NCBI GenBank assembly: GCA_025201365.1
Contig: JAIXMF010000011.1
Coordinates: forward strand, 62,001 to 126,000
Origin: Syncephalis plumigaleata
Taxonomy: Eukaryota; Zoopagomycota; Zoopagomycetes; Zoopagales; Piptocephalidaceae
Length of the DNA: 64,000 nucleotides
Direction: 5' to 3'
Shown: positions 31,679 to 44,549 of the stretch, piece after piece
Position numbering within the stretch: the first letter of the stretch is position 1
Layout: each line of letters begins with the position of its first letter
Made by a program: the position numbers and the translations under genes
Notes under the pieces: model-generated
The model's input: only the letters and a program-made list of their open reading frames with translations
Told to the model about the DNA's origin: nothing
Database searches by the model: none

Positions 31679-34600
31679 CTAGCAATAATCATTGAATGAG
31701 AAGGAACGAATTTGCGACCACTTCCTTCGTAGAATTTACTATTGAACTCGACCCTAAATGTAGATGCTCATTAGCAAGTGTATTATTGCTACATTACATG
31801 TTAGACGTAGACTTACCAATGAAGACGAAGTGCGTGTAAAAAGGCAGACAATCCTTCCATAACGATAAGGATACCGACACTAGTACAGAACCAGAATGCA
31901 AATGCTATCACTAGAGCAATGATACGCGCTGTGCCTGTCATGTAGAAACAGGGAGCAAGTGCCATATCCCAGAGTACAGCTGACAATTCTGTTGACGTAT
32001 ATATATATATTAGCATTATATAGGCAGCTAGATATGATTATTACTTACGTGCATGTGCCAAACTCAATGCCCATAAACGTAGATAGGATGCAGTGTTGGA
32101 AATGGAATTGAGACAGAATTCAATAGTATGAATCGATTGATGAATCATTAGATCACCAAATGTATGTTCCTATAGTAAGTAGTATATTAGTACATGGTGA
32201 TCATTCATTACTAATAGTTGTTGGTATACTTACCTCATGATGTCCATCTTCATCAGCATCATCACCTACATGGCTCGTTGCTTCGTGAGCACCATTAGCC
32301 GATACAGCACTAGCATCATCTTGGTGTGTCATGCGGGGTATGAGGTGTAGCAGCTGGTACAGTGTCATAGCCAGCATTTCGAGTTCGATCGAGTTCGGCC
32401 TTCATTAGCAATGGCTTGGCCAATAACATCCAGGGCACACACACGAGAGCGGTGAGTAGTAGGATGACTTGAACGGCAGCCTGACCTGTAAACAGTTGTT
32501 CCTCGGGCTTAACTGTTCCCGGTTGCAGGAACATAAAGATGAGCATGTTGAGTAGGCTAGGTGCTTGTCCGCGAAGTGGTACACCATGTTCATCGGTGGC
32601 ATACCAGTCGACCGACCACTTGTAGACGATGCACAATGATAGGTAGCCAAAGATACTTTGCATAAATAGCATTTGAGGCACGAATTCCGCCCAAATGTTG
32701 ACGGGCTTCTTAAAGTGCAAATGATTACAGATGGTGAGTACAATACCAAATGACATTTGTAGTACCCAAATAGAATCGACATCTTCATCTTGTAACTGTT
32801 GGTGAATAGCAATGCATTATCTGAACCATGCCATGCCTATGGAATGGAATAGACGTATTAGTGTTTATCACAGCATATTAATAATGGGCCATTTCACTTA
32901 CGGGATCAACACCAACGGGATAGATGCCCACACTGACTGCCTCGGCTGTTTGATTCGCCTTGACATTTTGCCATTCCCAGCCTGATTGCCAGAAATGCAT
33001 GGGTCGAGAGAAGATGTCGTTGTAGATGAGGCCGGTGTACATGGAGAACAGACCCATCAACAACACGATATATCGGCCATGATAGATCATACCAAACAAC
33101 TATACGGCAGAGGAATACATACATTATGGTTAAATGCTAATAAGAAGTAGCCACTATCGTCATTACTTACCTCATCATTTGCTAAATGACTAAGCTTGCG
33201 TTCCTTCCAGCATACCCAAGCGGCAAACGCCGCCATAATAGCACCGTGTCCCAAATCGCCAAACATCAGCGCGAATAAAAAGGGAAATGAGATCACCGTA
33301 AATAGACCGGGATTGACCTCACCATACCGAGCAATACCGTAAGCGTCCACGATACTCTGGAATCCTTCGGTAAACCTGTTGGTACGATGATAAGTCGGTG
33401 GCTCCTTATTTGTCGTCAACACATGAACGATAGAATGGTTCTCGATATTTCCGTTGTCGCGTGCTATCTGAAGAGCACGTCTGATATCCGGTAATCGATT
33501 GGTAGCGGACCATCCTTCGGCAATAAGACATTTGCTGTTAACGTCATAATTAAATAGATTCATGGTGTGGTAGACGGCCTTTTCTTTTTTAACGATCGTC
33601 ATCCAGGTGTTGAGATTACGGGCCACGGCGCTCAACTCGTTTGCTCGTGTGCTTTCCGTAGACGACAACACCTATTCAGATTGATACATATATATGCAAG
33701 TAACTAGTTAGTATACACATTATCGAGGAGAAAAGAAATCATCTACTTACCGACACTACTTCGGCTAGTCGATTTCGCACATTCAATGCATGATCACGAC
33801 GCATATCGGCATTGGCGTCAATGTGGTAGATGGTGCCACCCAAAGACTCGGCAATCTTACGGATCTTCTTCATGATCTCTGCACCATGAGCGAAAATGCC
33901 AAACACGTCCTTCTGTACCAGTTCCTCGGTAACTGGATCGACAATGGGCTCGTCAATCTCCACGTGAATCATATGGAGATTACCACGTAGGGCACGCCAT
34001 AGCACACGCTCAAAGGTAGACATTCGATTGCGTGCAATGACACCGGCCACAAATCCTATATGGATACGTTGGCTGTCATCACCAGATTCCAAATGGAACT
34101 GGCTTTGAAGCAATGGCGTAGTAGGCTCTTCCTGCGAACGACGGATCTCGTCTTGATGCTCCTGATCGTATTGGAAAAAGTCGGAAGAATGATGTAAAAC
34201 ACGATTTTGTTCGGTCAGTTCAAGTGAGGTGCGTAGCAACTTGGCATACGCATCATTAAGACTAAGAACGCGTGTCTCATGATTGTTTAGAACGGCCTCG
34301 AGGTTGATCATTTCCTGGGTTGTGCGTACTCGACCTACATCCTGGTCAGGATGCAATGGTTGCGGTGAAATACCGAGTTTCTCCATTTGAGCGGCCAAGA
34401 AACCTAATATTAGCATGTTAGCATGCTTGTCTCACTCTATATGCATATATATAATATATCATAATAAATAAAAGAACATACGTAATTTACGCTCCATCTC
34501 ATCTAGTCGACGTATATCCGACACAAATGCTCGTTGAAATGCATTGACATTGGGATTCAACTAATAAACAGCAGGATATCAGCATGGTTAATGGGCTAGC

Positions 34601-34767
34601 TCGGCATATCCAGTGCAATCCAGTCAATATGAAGTGCTTACATCGCGAAATTCAATTACTCCCAGTTCACCAAGTTCGGAAACAACAGTTGCTGCGCCCT
34701 CTGTAGGAATGTACACTTGTACGAGGGACATGTGTTCCGAACGGAACAATGACGATGGAACCGCCAT
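31679..34767 (-). CDS. VPH1: V-ATPase V0 subunit a (Vph1/Stv1 family)
   Basis: Minus strand, about nine exons: 34767-34642, 34560-34482, 34403-33751, 33671-33171, 33099-32902, then about 32835-32236, 32160-32050, 32000-31817 and 31756-31679. Cytosolic N-half: [32 protein letters not shown]. Membrane half: [42 protein letters not shown] (the Arg-containing helix essential for proton transfer) and [19 protein letters not shown]. Known role: proton-conducting stator of the vacuolar/Golgi ATPase. Three places need a one-base change to read through: about 32766 (one base short, in GVLQMSFG), about 32335 (one extra in a GGGG run), and about 31715 (one short, in FVPFSF). Divergent from Sec10. Confidence 0.93.
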
Positions 34768-35046
34768 GATGAGGGTTCTCTCAACAATCCAGACGAATAG
34801 ACAAAATCAAGATGGAATAGCGTATGAAAACGGGATAGATGGCAGTGGAAACGAAGAGGGAAAAGCGAAAGAGTTGAAGAAAGAGAGAGAATAGTGCGAT
34901 GACGACAGAGTTAACAACAATGTGTGTCAGGTGATAAATGGTGTGTCCTCACAATAAGCGTACACTCTTCAACATCATGGTTATCTCTATTTATTTGTAT
35001 ACCACTGCTATCTTTACTATTTAATATCTTCCCCGTTACTATCAAG

Positions 35047-38000
35047 ATGGAGGAGGAGCACACCTATCAGCTGACTCGGATAGAGAACTTTGAGGTATGT
35101 GCACGAGTGGACCAGCTATGAATGCATATATTCGTATAGTTGTGCTGACTCGTAGCAGGGACAATTCGTAGCGGATGACTTTATTGAAGCGGTATCTGAG
35201 CCATTACTTGGTCAGGCACGAGAGAAACCCAACGGTTAGTGTTTAACGTGACAACCTCCCGCAGATGATATTGGTAGTAATCGTATAACATAGAGTTCGA
35301 CCTAAGCCTTTTATTCGCACGTTCGAAGCGGTTATTGACCAGCTGGTGGAGTTACGAGATGGTGTCGAAAACCATATTGTTGGTCTTGAACAAGAAGAGT
35401 ATAAAGCAAGTCAGCAGCACCTTGGACGTATGGGCGATTTAAAGGCCATCTTCAATGTAGGTGTCATCAAATGGATGTGTACACTAGCTAGCCCTCTCTC
35501 TCTCTCTCTCTAATGCAATAAACCCAGGATGTGCATGTGGTATTTGAGAATTTGGAAGCGCGTATTTCGGAAGTAGGCAACACGGCCATTCAAATTGGCG
35601 AGCGTCTAGATGCCGTTGAAAAGCAGCGTAATCGAGCGATTGAGGCACGCGAACTAATCGAGTATTATCTGGAGTTCGCTGACCACCGTGTCGATCGACT
35701 AGAGGATTTACGTATGTCAAACCCTGATGATCAATTAAAGGTGAGTTGCTAGATGTCGATAACTCTATACTATGGCAGATTAGTGACATTGATCCAATAG
35801 GCGGCTATTATCGCACGCCGTATCTACACCATTGCTAAAGATGTAACGACAGAAGGCTCGGAGAAGGTGCGTATCCATGTATTATTCATAGGAATGATGA
35901 GGTAACCATCAACAACTAGACGAAAAGAGCTATTGAACGCTATTGCGAGGTGTTGGAGAATGGATTGTTGGAGAATTTCGAAGAAGCAATGCAGCATCAT
36001 GATATTCGAGGCATGGAAGTAGGTGCATTTAATTATATGAGTATCTACATATACTCATTATTATTATGATTATTATGATTATTATTACAGGCATCAGCGC
36101 GTATCTTGTACGAATTCAATGGTGGACGTTCATGCGTGCAGCGTTATCTAAACCAGCGGCCCTTCTTTCTAGAATCAGTTGAGCTAAGTCCACCGGAGGA
36201 GGCCATCACACCGTAAGCTATCCATTAATGAAAACATATCTATATCTAACCATGTTACTATTGACATTGTTATTAGTGAACTAAGTGATGGCCACATCCA
36301 CCACCAGAATGCGATCCACTATTGGATGGTTTGTTCCAGCAGTTGGAGCAGCAACTTATGCCGGAATGGGAAAACATCTCCAATATATTCCCGAATGCCG
36401 GTGAAGTAATGCAGATATTTGTACAGAGAGCGTTTACATTATCCGTAAGTATATTCGTATAATAGGCATAAGCATAACCTACAATAAGCATGGTTATAAC
36501 TTGTTGTAATGAACTATATAGATCCAGAACTACATGGTTAAACTACTCAATCGAGCGGAATCAGTGTCAAACGTGGCATTCCTTCGTATATTAGCAGCAT
36601 GCCACGCGCGTACCATGGTGACCGTACGGGAGATTCGACGATTCGATGACTTGGTAGTGCGTCCATCGATAAAAGGCACAGCAGAGCAAGCGAACGCCGA
36701 AGGTGCATCGAATTCAGACGTGCTATTCCGTCCAAGTATGAGCAAGGACTCGGCATCGGCCACATTATCCGCATGCGTTGATCGTTGCATGGAGGATCTA
36801 TTTGCGCCGTATACCGAGAATAATCGATATCTTAACCGTGAGCGTCAAGCGTTAACCGAGGTGTTTACACGCATTCTCAAGCCGTTCATGGACTACCAAG
36901 CGGAACGACGTCAAGTAATGAAGAGTAAGAATGCGCTGGTACGCAAGCTTAAAGACGCGGCCGGAGCAAATGTCGAGGATGTCCAGATGACCCTGCCCGA
37001 GGAGAATGGTCGATTACGCAAAAGCACGGTGGTTCGCATGCTACTCGTGCATGCTGAAGCCATGGGTCGTTGTGCCGAACTAGCATCCACACAGGAGCTG
37101 TAAGTGAATACAATTGCAATAACACAGTAGTATATGGTAGCATACTAAAAGTATTACTCGCACTTGACTAGTCCGAAATACGTGGATCAACTATATCGCA
37201 TGCTAATTGAACAACTCAATACCAATTACATTGACATTGGACTGGATGCGTAAGTAGCATGCGTACATCAATATTCGCCAACTCGATTTAGACTAACAAT
37301 GAGATGGTATACGCTAGTGCATTGGAGGATTTGGAACTCAATGATGTTAAGGTGGAGCCAAGCTTAAAGGAGCTGGCTGTAGTACGCTCGGCCAATCGAG
37401 CTGCTTTGCTTGAGCAAACACACTTTAAACAAGCGATAGTGAGTGGAATCGCAGCATTATCTGTATAACCATGTATATTTACCATTGTATCTTATCAGAT
37501 TCCATTACTGTCGCGCATGAGTGTTGGCACCAGAGAGATCTTGCTTACTCAACGCTCTACCATGGGCGCACTCGAGGATAAAGCAAACAAGGTGATGAAC
37601 AAGGCGATTGACGGTAAATGATACGCTTTATTCATGGCGATACTACGTTTACTAATCTACGATACTACGAATGATAGCGATTATCAGCTGGCTGTCAAAC
37701 TCGTTGGCAAAACAGAAGAAAAAGGACTTTCAGCCGCGAGATCAAGACCTGGACTTGATGAGCTTAGCCACGCCGGTAAGTATGACGTATATACATAAGC
37801 GGTACTATCATACTGATGAGCTATACCTATTAGGCATGCAATATGTGCATAGAATATCTACGAAAAGTACAGGATATATCGAAGGATTATTTGGATGAGG
37901 TCAATCGCGAAGCATTCCTACTAGAACTAGGCGTGACATTCCATGAATTGCTATTGGAACACTTGAAAAAGTTCACCGTCAGTGCTACCGGCGGTCTAGT

Positions 38001-38352
38001 GCTATCCAAAGATATCGCCAAATATCAGGAGGCAATCGATCGATTCAAGATTCAGGGATTATCGGAACGATACGAAATGCTACGCGAATTGGGCAATATT
38101 TACCTTGTCAAGCCGGAAATCCTACGCTCGCTACTGTCCGAGGGCTATCTGGCCAAACTTGATCGACGAGGACTGTTGCCGTTCCTGAAGATGCGCGAGG
38201 ACTGGAGCAGCGCCAAGATTGCTCAACTACTTCGCGGCTATGCCACCGAGGCCGAGCTGGTTGCATCGGAGGAAAAGGTATCCTCGTCGGATCTATTAAA
38301 GTCAAAGGTGAAGGCAGTAGCAAGTGCTAGCCGAGTATTCTCCAAGGTGTAA
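35047..38352 (+). CDS. SEC10: exocyst subunit Sec10 (EXOC5)
   Basis: About 14 exons, roughly 800 aa, starting MEEEHTYQLTRIENFE at 35047. Diagnostic blocks: FIRTFEAVIDQLVELRDGVE, YLEFADHRVDRLEDLR, RILYEFNGGRSCVQRYLNQR, and a C-terminal CATCHR helical region (ECNMCIEYLRKVQDIS-like; VTFHELLLEHLKKFTVSATG; EILRSLLSEGYLAKLDRRGL). Known role: tethering secretory vesicles to the plasma membrane as part of the octameric exocyst. At about 36290 the frame after the intron needs one added base (between LSDG and PHPPPECDPLLDGL). Start codons of Sec10 and V-ATPase a lie 279 bp apart, sharing a promoter. Confidence 0.92.
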
Positions 38353-38504
38353 ATATACGCACGTAAACACTGACACATACATATACATATATATACATAT
38401 ATCAATAAAGATAATTGCGGTAAAATAATAGTGTATTGAAGTTGATAATCAGCAGTAATGAGGCTGTATAGAAATGAAAGTAGCAAACGGGCAATAGCGA
38501 GCAT

Positions 38505-38830
38505 TTAAGCTAGATTGAATAGCTGGAACAGAGCTATTAACAACAAACAAGCATGATTAGCTACCAGTTTGTTTATGCAGTCTTTATAGCAACTTACCAC
38601 TACCAACTACAATAACAAGTAGAAAGATTAGCGCAAATTGAGTCGAGGCTGGTCGACGCTCCTCTTGAGACTGGGAAACTTGGCCGCGCTTAAGCACGTT
38701 CTTCGCATAAGCGGCATTACGCGCGCGCATAGTTTGTTGAGCAGCAGTCTAAATATACACACACACGCCAGGCATATACGAAGTAATTATTAGATAAATG
38801 AATATACCGATTGCAACAAGTACTTACCAT
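38505..38830 (-). CDS. YSY6: RAMP4/SERP1 (Ysy6) ER stress protein
   Basis: Minus-strand exons 38830-38828 (ATG only), 38748-38598 and 38533-38505; 60 aa. Sequence order: TAAQQTMRARNAAYAKNVLK, then RGQV..., then a hydrophobic tail anchor (FALIFLLVIVVGSALFQLF). The R-x-x-N...Y-x-K-N-V...R-G core and the GSALFQ tail end match RAMP4. Known role: tail-anchored protein at the Sec61 translocon that stabilises membrane proteins under ER stress. Too short to be found by simple ORF scans because of its introns. Confidence 0.9.
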
Positions 38831-39271
38831 AGTGTAGAATGTATGTAAGGGTGATGAAAAAGCTGAACGGTAAAAGCAGTAGTAAAGAAAAGGAAAGAGG
38901 TCTGTTTCAGTCGGACTTGCTCCTTTTAACTCCTTTATTACTTGTTACAAAGTGCTATTCCAGTATATCGTGTTTCAGCTTAGACAGCGAACTTGCTACG
39001 AACTTGCTAGCTAACATCTAACTAATGTGCTCGTATATACACTTTGTTTAGGCTTGTACTGACCATAAGTATATTAATATACTTCTACTTTAATTTTATT
39101 TAAAATACGTAATAGCTTATAGAACATTGACGAATTTACAATTATTACACTGGCAAAAGCAACTACTATCTACTAGTAATAATAATAATAAAAAATAACT
39201 AAGCTGCCGCGGCCGTTATTGGTCGAAATTTGCACTTTTAAGAATGAGATTTACATAACTGAAAAAATAAC
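38831..39271. other. intergenic
   Basis: Promoter side of RAMP4 and upstream flank of 5S rRNA. A TAATAA tract lies at about 39177-39195. No gene seen. Confidence 0.5.
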
Positions 39272-39389
39272 AACTACGTTCATAGCGCCTGAAAAGCACC
39301 GGATCCCGTCCGATCTCCGAAGTTAAGCCAGGCCGCGCCCCCTTAGTACTGCGGTGGGAGACCACGCGGGAATCTGGGTAATGTAGTTT
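39272..39389 (+). rRNA. 5S ribosomal RNA
   Basis: About 118 nt. It contains the hallmark loop AGCACCGGATCCCGTCCGAT, CTCCGAAGTTAAGCCAGG, TTAGTACTGCGGTGGGAGAC and CGCGGGAATCTGGGTA. The ends AACTAC and GTAGTT pair as helix I. Internal A box, IE and C box are present. Only TTT follows, no T4 or longer terminator before the tRNA. Confidence 0.96.
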
Positions 39390-39395
39390 CAACAA

Positions 39396-39469
39396 GCTCG
39401 CTTAGCTCAGCTGGTTAGAGCGTGGTGCTAATAACGCCAAGGTCACAGGTTCGATCCCTGTAGTGAGCA
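39396..39469 (+). tRNA. tRNA-Ile (anticodon AAT)
   Basis: A 74-nt cloverleaf with acceptor GCTCGCT/AGTGAGC, D loop AGCTCAGCTGGTTAGAGC, anticodon loop CTAATAA (AAT) and T loop GGTTCGATCC. No intron. It begins 6 bp after the 5S rRNA and is followed by T5 at 39470-39474. Confidence 0.96.
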
Positions 39470-42034
39470 TTTTTGCTGCGTATTTGTCTGCTCTGTACAT
39501 GTAGATTGCTTTACTTTTGCTTCAGGACAGTGTAGATTAGTTTTTGCAGCATTTCTGAAGTAAACGCATCATCAAAGGCCGAATGCCATTAATATCTGTA
39601 TTAGTAAGGTGCACAATGTATTTGTTGCTCGATCTCCTTGTGTTAATGTTATCGTTCATTTTATTAATATGTATGTATTAACTAGGTGGTTACATAAAAC
39701 ACTGTAATGATAGTAGGGCAACAGCTATGATTGTCACCGTGGACTGATACAAACGATGCAGCAGCAGCAATGAATCAAGGCTCGTTGAATCAATAAACTT
39801 GTCAACAATACCGGTTGCCGTCTATTTTTAATTGGTGCATACTGCATACGCATATGAAGCATAAAGGAACATCGTTGCTTGCATCCCATTATTATTATGA
39901 CTACTGCGATTGTCACTATGATTATTTCTATTACTAGGGGAAAAAAGTACGGTGCAGGTTGTGGCTTGTGATTTATTGACACTATCCGAATGATTGTTGA
40001 TCTTTTTTCCTCACTCTCACTCTCACTCATTTCAACTCGGGGAGTAGAGGGGGAAGGAGTTGGCGGGCTAGGCAGCCGGTTTTCATATTCGCACCATGCT
40101 ATGCAGAAACGATGACGAATGATAGTTTCGCTATGCTTGATTCGCCTTGTTTCTCGTCAACTGGTCATGGGTCGTTATGGCGCATGTCATATCCAGTTCA
40201 ATGGTCCTACGTGCATGGGGTGCCTTATCAGCAATACGCGTATTGATGAGAGTATGTACGGCATCCGTCATTTCAAGGGCTTCACACACTTACTCGCTAA
40301 ACAATCAAGTGTAATCTACATGTGAACGACGTGTATATGGAATCTAACAATGTGCTCACTACTAAATAGGATGACATCATATTGGGTATGGTCGAGATTC
40401 ATTGTCGTCCTTTTTTTTTTACTTTTCTTACTTGACCGCAATAGGTAAGCACTGACTGGGTAAACAGTAAAAATGAGCAAGGCCAAGGCAGATTAGCCTG
40501 CGATGAACGTGGCAGGTTCTATTCATGCCCCCGGAGTACAGCATTATAAACGAAAAAAGAATAGACCGTGTGTGTATGTAAAAGTATGTAAAGTATGTGT
40601 AAGTATGTAGGCGTGTGTGTTGTAAACACATATCCATCGTTAGACAAACGGTAACCGTTATCGTTCTTCCTTTTCATACTAACGATCTAATTCTTAAGGA
40701 AATAACTAGACAAGGCCAAAGTTAAACAAATATTTAGCATGACACAAGCGTATTAAGGAATAGAATCAGTTTATTTTGCGTGGTGACAAGTTGTTCCATT
40801 CATCTACGGTTGAATAGAGCTGGCCTAGTAATTCCGTGTAAATGGAATAGAACAGGACCACGTACGCGTGAATTAGCACTTTGGTCGTTAGCGAGGCAGG
40901 TAATACACTCTATGGTCTGGATGTCACTCGACAGGTACATCACTGGACGGTGTGCATGCGACACAGCCCAATTGGTAAATGGTCGGCTATTGTCGCATTT
41001 GACACTTCAAACGACAGCGACAGCAGCAATAGTAGACAATAGCGTGTCAGTTATAATTAACCAATAAACTTGTTATCTACCTATAAACCATTTAACCGAC
41101 AACTATTAGGGAGAGCTGATTACAGCGCATGTAGCGTTCACTTGAGTGCAGTGTCGTATCATTAGCAACAAAGGACACCTGCATGGCAAGGTAATTATTA
41201 GCCTGCTATAGCAGCGAGTAGTATCATAAGACAGACGAACGATGCGTGTCTCAGGCCTTTCCTTAGTGGTCAGTGGTGAGCTTCGTGGGTTGAGCGATAA
41301 CAACAGTAATAACAACAATAGTGGTAGCAGTAATAATGGCATCCATACCCACAACCATAATCACTCATAGCTGCAGGTGTCCTTGACGAGGACAATGGCA
41401 TTTTTCCTTAGTTGAACTGAGACGACGTGTAACCAGCGTCCATTTCCGTAGTGTGTGTATCAACCATTCGGAGGATTATAGCCTATAGACGTGGCATTTT
41501 GTGGCTGTTTAATTCAAATGGTACATGCTCATATTGAACAATAACGAGAGGATAATGAGAGGTAGGACCAGGCACGGGTCACCGTAGTAATAATGCTAGC
41601 AATATCAGTATGGTAGAACGGGTATAATCTCTAGGAAAATCCAATACTTTCTTATTGTTAATAATAGTACTTTGCACATGCCATGAAAAGCAGCAGCAGC
41701 AGCAGTGCAAAAAGCCGGAGAGTAACAGTGGGAGAGCGAGTAACCTGCTGGAAGGATGCACAGTGTACGCGTGCTCATCGCAACATCCCAGGCATGGCGT
41801 GAACCAGGAGGACGAACGACAACCGCCATTATCATCATTATCACAACCACCATAATCATCATAGTCATCAGCATCATTATCATCGTCGTCGTCCTAATAA
41901 TCACAATCGCAATCACAATGAGTACGAGGATGAGGAGGCAGCATACGGGAAATGAGACGTCCATGCGCTTTTGTGTGTGTGTGTACACATGCTCAAACCT
42001 CCCTTTTGCCTCTTGCTATCGTCTCACATATCCG

Positions 42035-42035
42035 C

Positions 42036-42078
<43 letters not shown>
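42035..42078 (+). repeat. (CAGA)11 microsatellite
   Basis: Eleven perfect tetramers, followed about 12 bp later by a (CA)n run. Confidence 0.95.
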
Positions 42079-43437
42079 TTAAACAGCCACACACACACAC
42101 ACACACTTGCTCACGTTATTATTCTCTTTTCTGCTCTGCTCGTTACAGAGCAAAAACACATGTGCCCAGAATCGGGGTAGCCTTTCTTATCATCCCTCCT
42201 TCCAAATCGATAAGTGTTAAAGGATGGGCGGTATAATACTAACTGATGACTTGAGACTATTAGTGTATAACTGGACAGTTAAAAGGCTCATCTTGAATGA
42301 ACACTGCCTGAACACTTTCCTACTATTCTAACTATCATCATTTATTAGTAGGACCATCATACTTATAACACACACTCACCTCTCTATTCTTTCAACATTG
42401 TTGGTGCTTACCCTTACTCACCTACTCTACTCACCTATTTTTTATTTATTCATCCATTCATAGTTTATCCTCAGTTATATCCCTGTCACTATTGTCTGAG
42501 TAACATCAACTAGTCCAGCTCTTTCGTTTTCCCTTAAACTACAGGCCTTTCCACTATTGTATTCGTAATAGTAGTAATATTACAGCCAACAGTACATGAC
42601 TATCTAATTGCTTCGCGTGCGTGTACAGCATTTCCATAGCTTTACACTTGTGTCTCCGGTAAGCAGCCTTCACCATTATCACTATAAAAGTGATACCTTT
42701 TTAGTCAACTTATTAAAAGAGCATTCGCTCATACTACGACATTAATTAACTAATCATCATTTTTACTTAACTTTTATATCACGACATGCCATTTAAAGAC
42801 GATTCATTATTGGATTTGGCATATTAGTGCATTACAATCTATTTGGTGTAGCCGTCATCATCATCATCATCATCATCATTACCATCATCGTCATTACCAT
42901 CAGCATAGTCAATATTGTCATTGTCATCGCGTCATTACCTATTATAATCTACCCCGATTATACAAGCGATAGCATCATTCATTGTTGAAAAGGTGAGAAT
43001 AAAAAGAATACACATGTCAGTGCGTATAGGTGTGCGTGTGTGTGTGTGTGCGTATAGGTATATGTGTGTGTAGATGCGGATAGATACATAGAACGCGTCT
43101 AGGAGGATCACGCGCGCAGCATGGCTAACGTCATGCTTAATTACTGTCTATTTTTGTTTTAATAATCATTTGACTAGCCGTGCCACATTACCAAGCCTAC
43201 TGCTGCAATTAGTATATTAGCATTATCACCGCTACTAATCTATCTCGCGCGTGTGTGTCCACCCATAGCTGTAAAGTCTCTTGGACAGTGCAGCGAACCA
43301 ATCATCACAGCTATTATACGAACTCAAGGTATGTAATGCAATGCTTGCACCTCGTGTATATGGTATGCTTCGATTTGTGTTCATCACCATTCATTTAATA
43401 CGATTCTTGTTACTATACCACCGTTGCTATTATTACT

Positions 43438-43483
43438 GCTGCTGCTGCTGCTGCTATTATGCTATGCTATGCTATGCTATGCT
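43438..43483 (+). repeat. (CTG)n then (GCTAT)n microsatellite
   Basis: About six CTG units, then four full GCTAT units plus GCT. The same pentamer recurs at 47381-47398. Confidence 0.9.
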
Positions 43484-44507
43484 TACTCGTTCATGCCATG
43501 TTATCAATGTATCTTTTGTATGTGTAGCCATTGCTATAGTAAATGTCTCTTTCATATTATTACCATTGCTGAAAAGTCAAAACTACGACATGCACTCAAG
43601 CAAGCCTTATGACCTGACATGAACCAACCGTTTCCTATCTGTAACATTATCAGCAAATCCCTGAATAGTCTTACATGTTCGCAGCTTACTTTATAGCAAA
43701 CATTCCATGCTTACGCTCTTTATTGACGTTGTCAAATGGATTGCTAGTCAATTGATTGCCTGATTGATTGATTAACGGTGTATATCTCTTTATTGATATA
43801 TACACGCACCCACACGCGCGTACCGTGTTCATGCCGTTGATTGTCCTCATATCTGCGGTGTGGTGACATGGGTGAGCAAAAAAAAACGAAGCTTATGAGC
43901 CATTGGTGCTAATGGCATGGCCAATACTCGTTTTTTCTTCTTCAGATGTCTGTTCGTTGACATTGACGGAAAAACGACGTCATCGCCATTCCTTTTCCCC
44001 TTCACTGCTGCATACTCTGTGGTATGCGTTTTGAACGGCGTGGATTTGTTGTGGGTTTGTATGTCCCTGTAGCCTGTTTGTGAATGATTGACTTTGTGAT
44101 TGCTATCGTTGTTATCTCTCTCTCTCTCTCTCTCCACTGTCACATCCACGTTACTTATTTGCTGTAACTGGGTCGCAGGTCTGCGGCCTGTTTCAAATCG
44201 GATGCTCGCGTTTTACGCAGCAGCTTTCACGACTTTTGCCTTTTTCCATTTGCTATTTCGTGTACTATTCCTGTTTTTGGTGGATGCATACGGAGATTTC
44301 TTTTACTTTGTCGTTTCATTTCTAGTACTCCTATGTGGACGGGTACTGCGATAGCAATGAGTGTACGGCCCTAGAATGGAAAATGGTTAAAGCTCCGCTT
44401 TTTTTGTAATTTTTTCATGTTATTTGTCTTTCACTTCACTCACCTCCCCTCACCTCGCTGATTTACTCTTACTTATTTCCAACTACATTACTATTATTAT
44501 TATCAGT

Positions 44508-44549
44508 ACTACTACTACTACTACTACTACTGTTGTTGTTGTTGTTGTT
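44508..44549 (+). repeat. (ACT)n then (TGT)n compound microsatellite
   Basis: About seven ACT units directly followed by about six TGT units. Confidence 0.9.

Noticed and set aside
39734-40030. 98-codon minus ORF with a hydrophobic centre
   Set aside because: It starts in a (GAGT)n simple repeat, has no conserved motif and no splice context.
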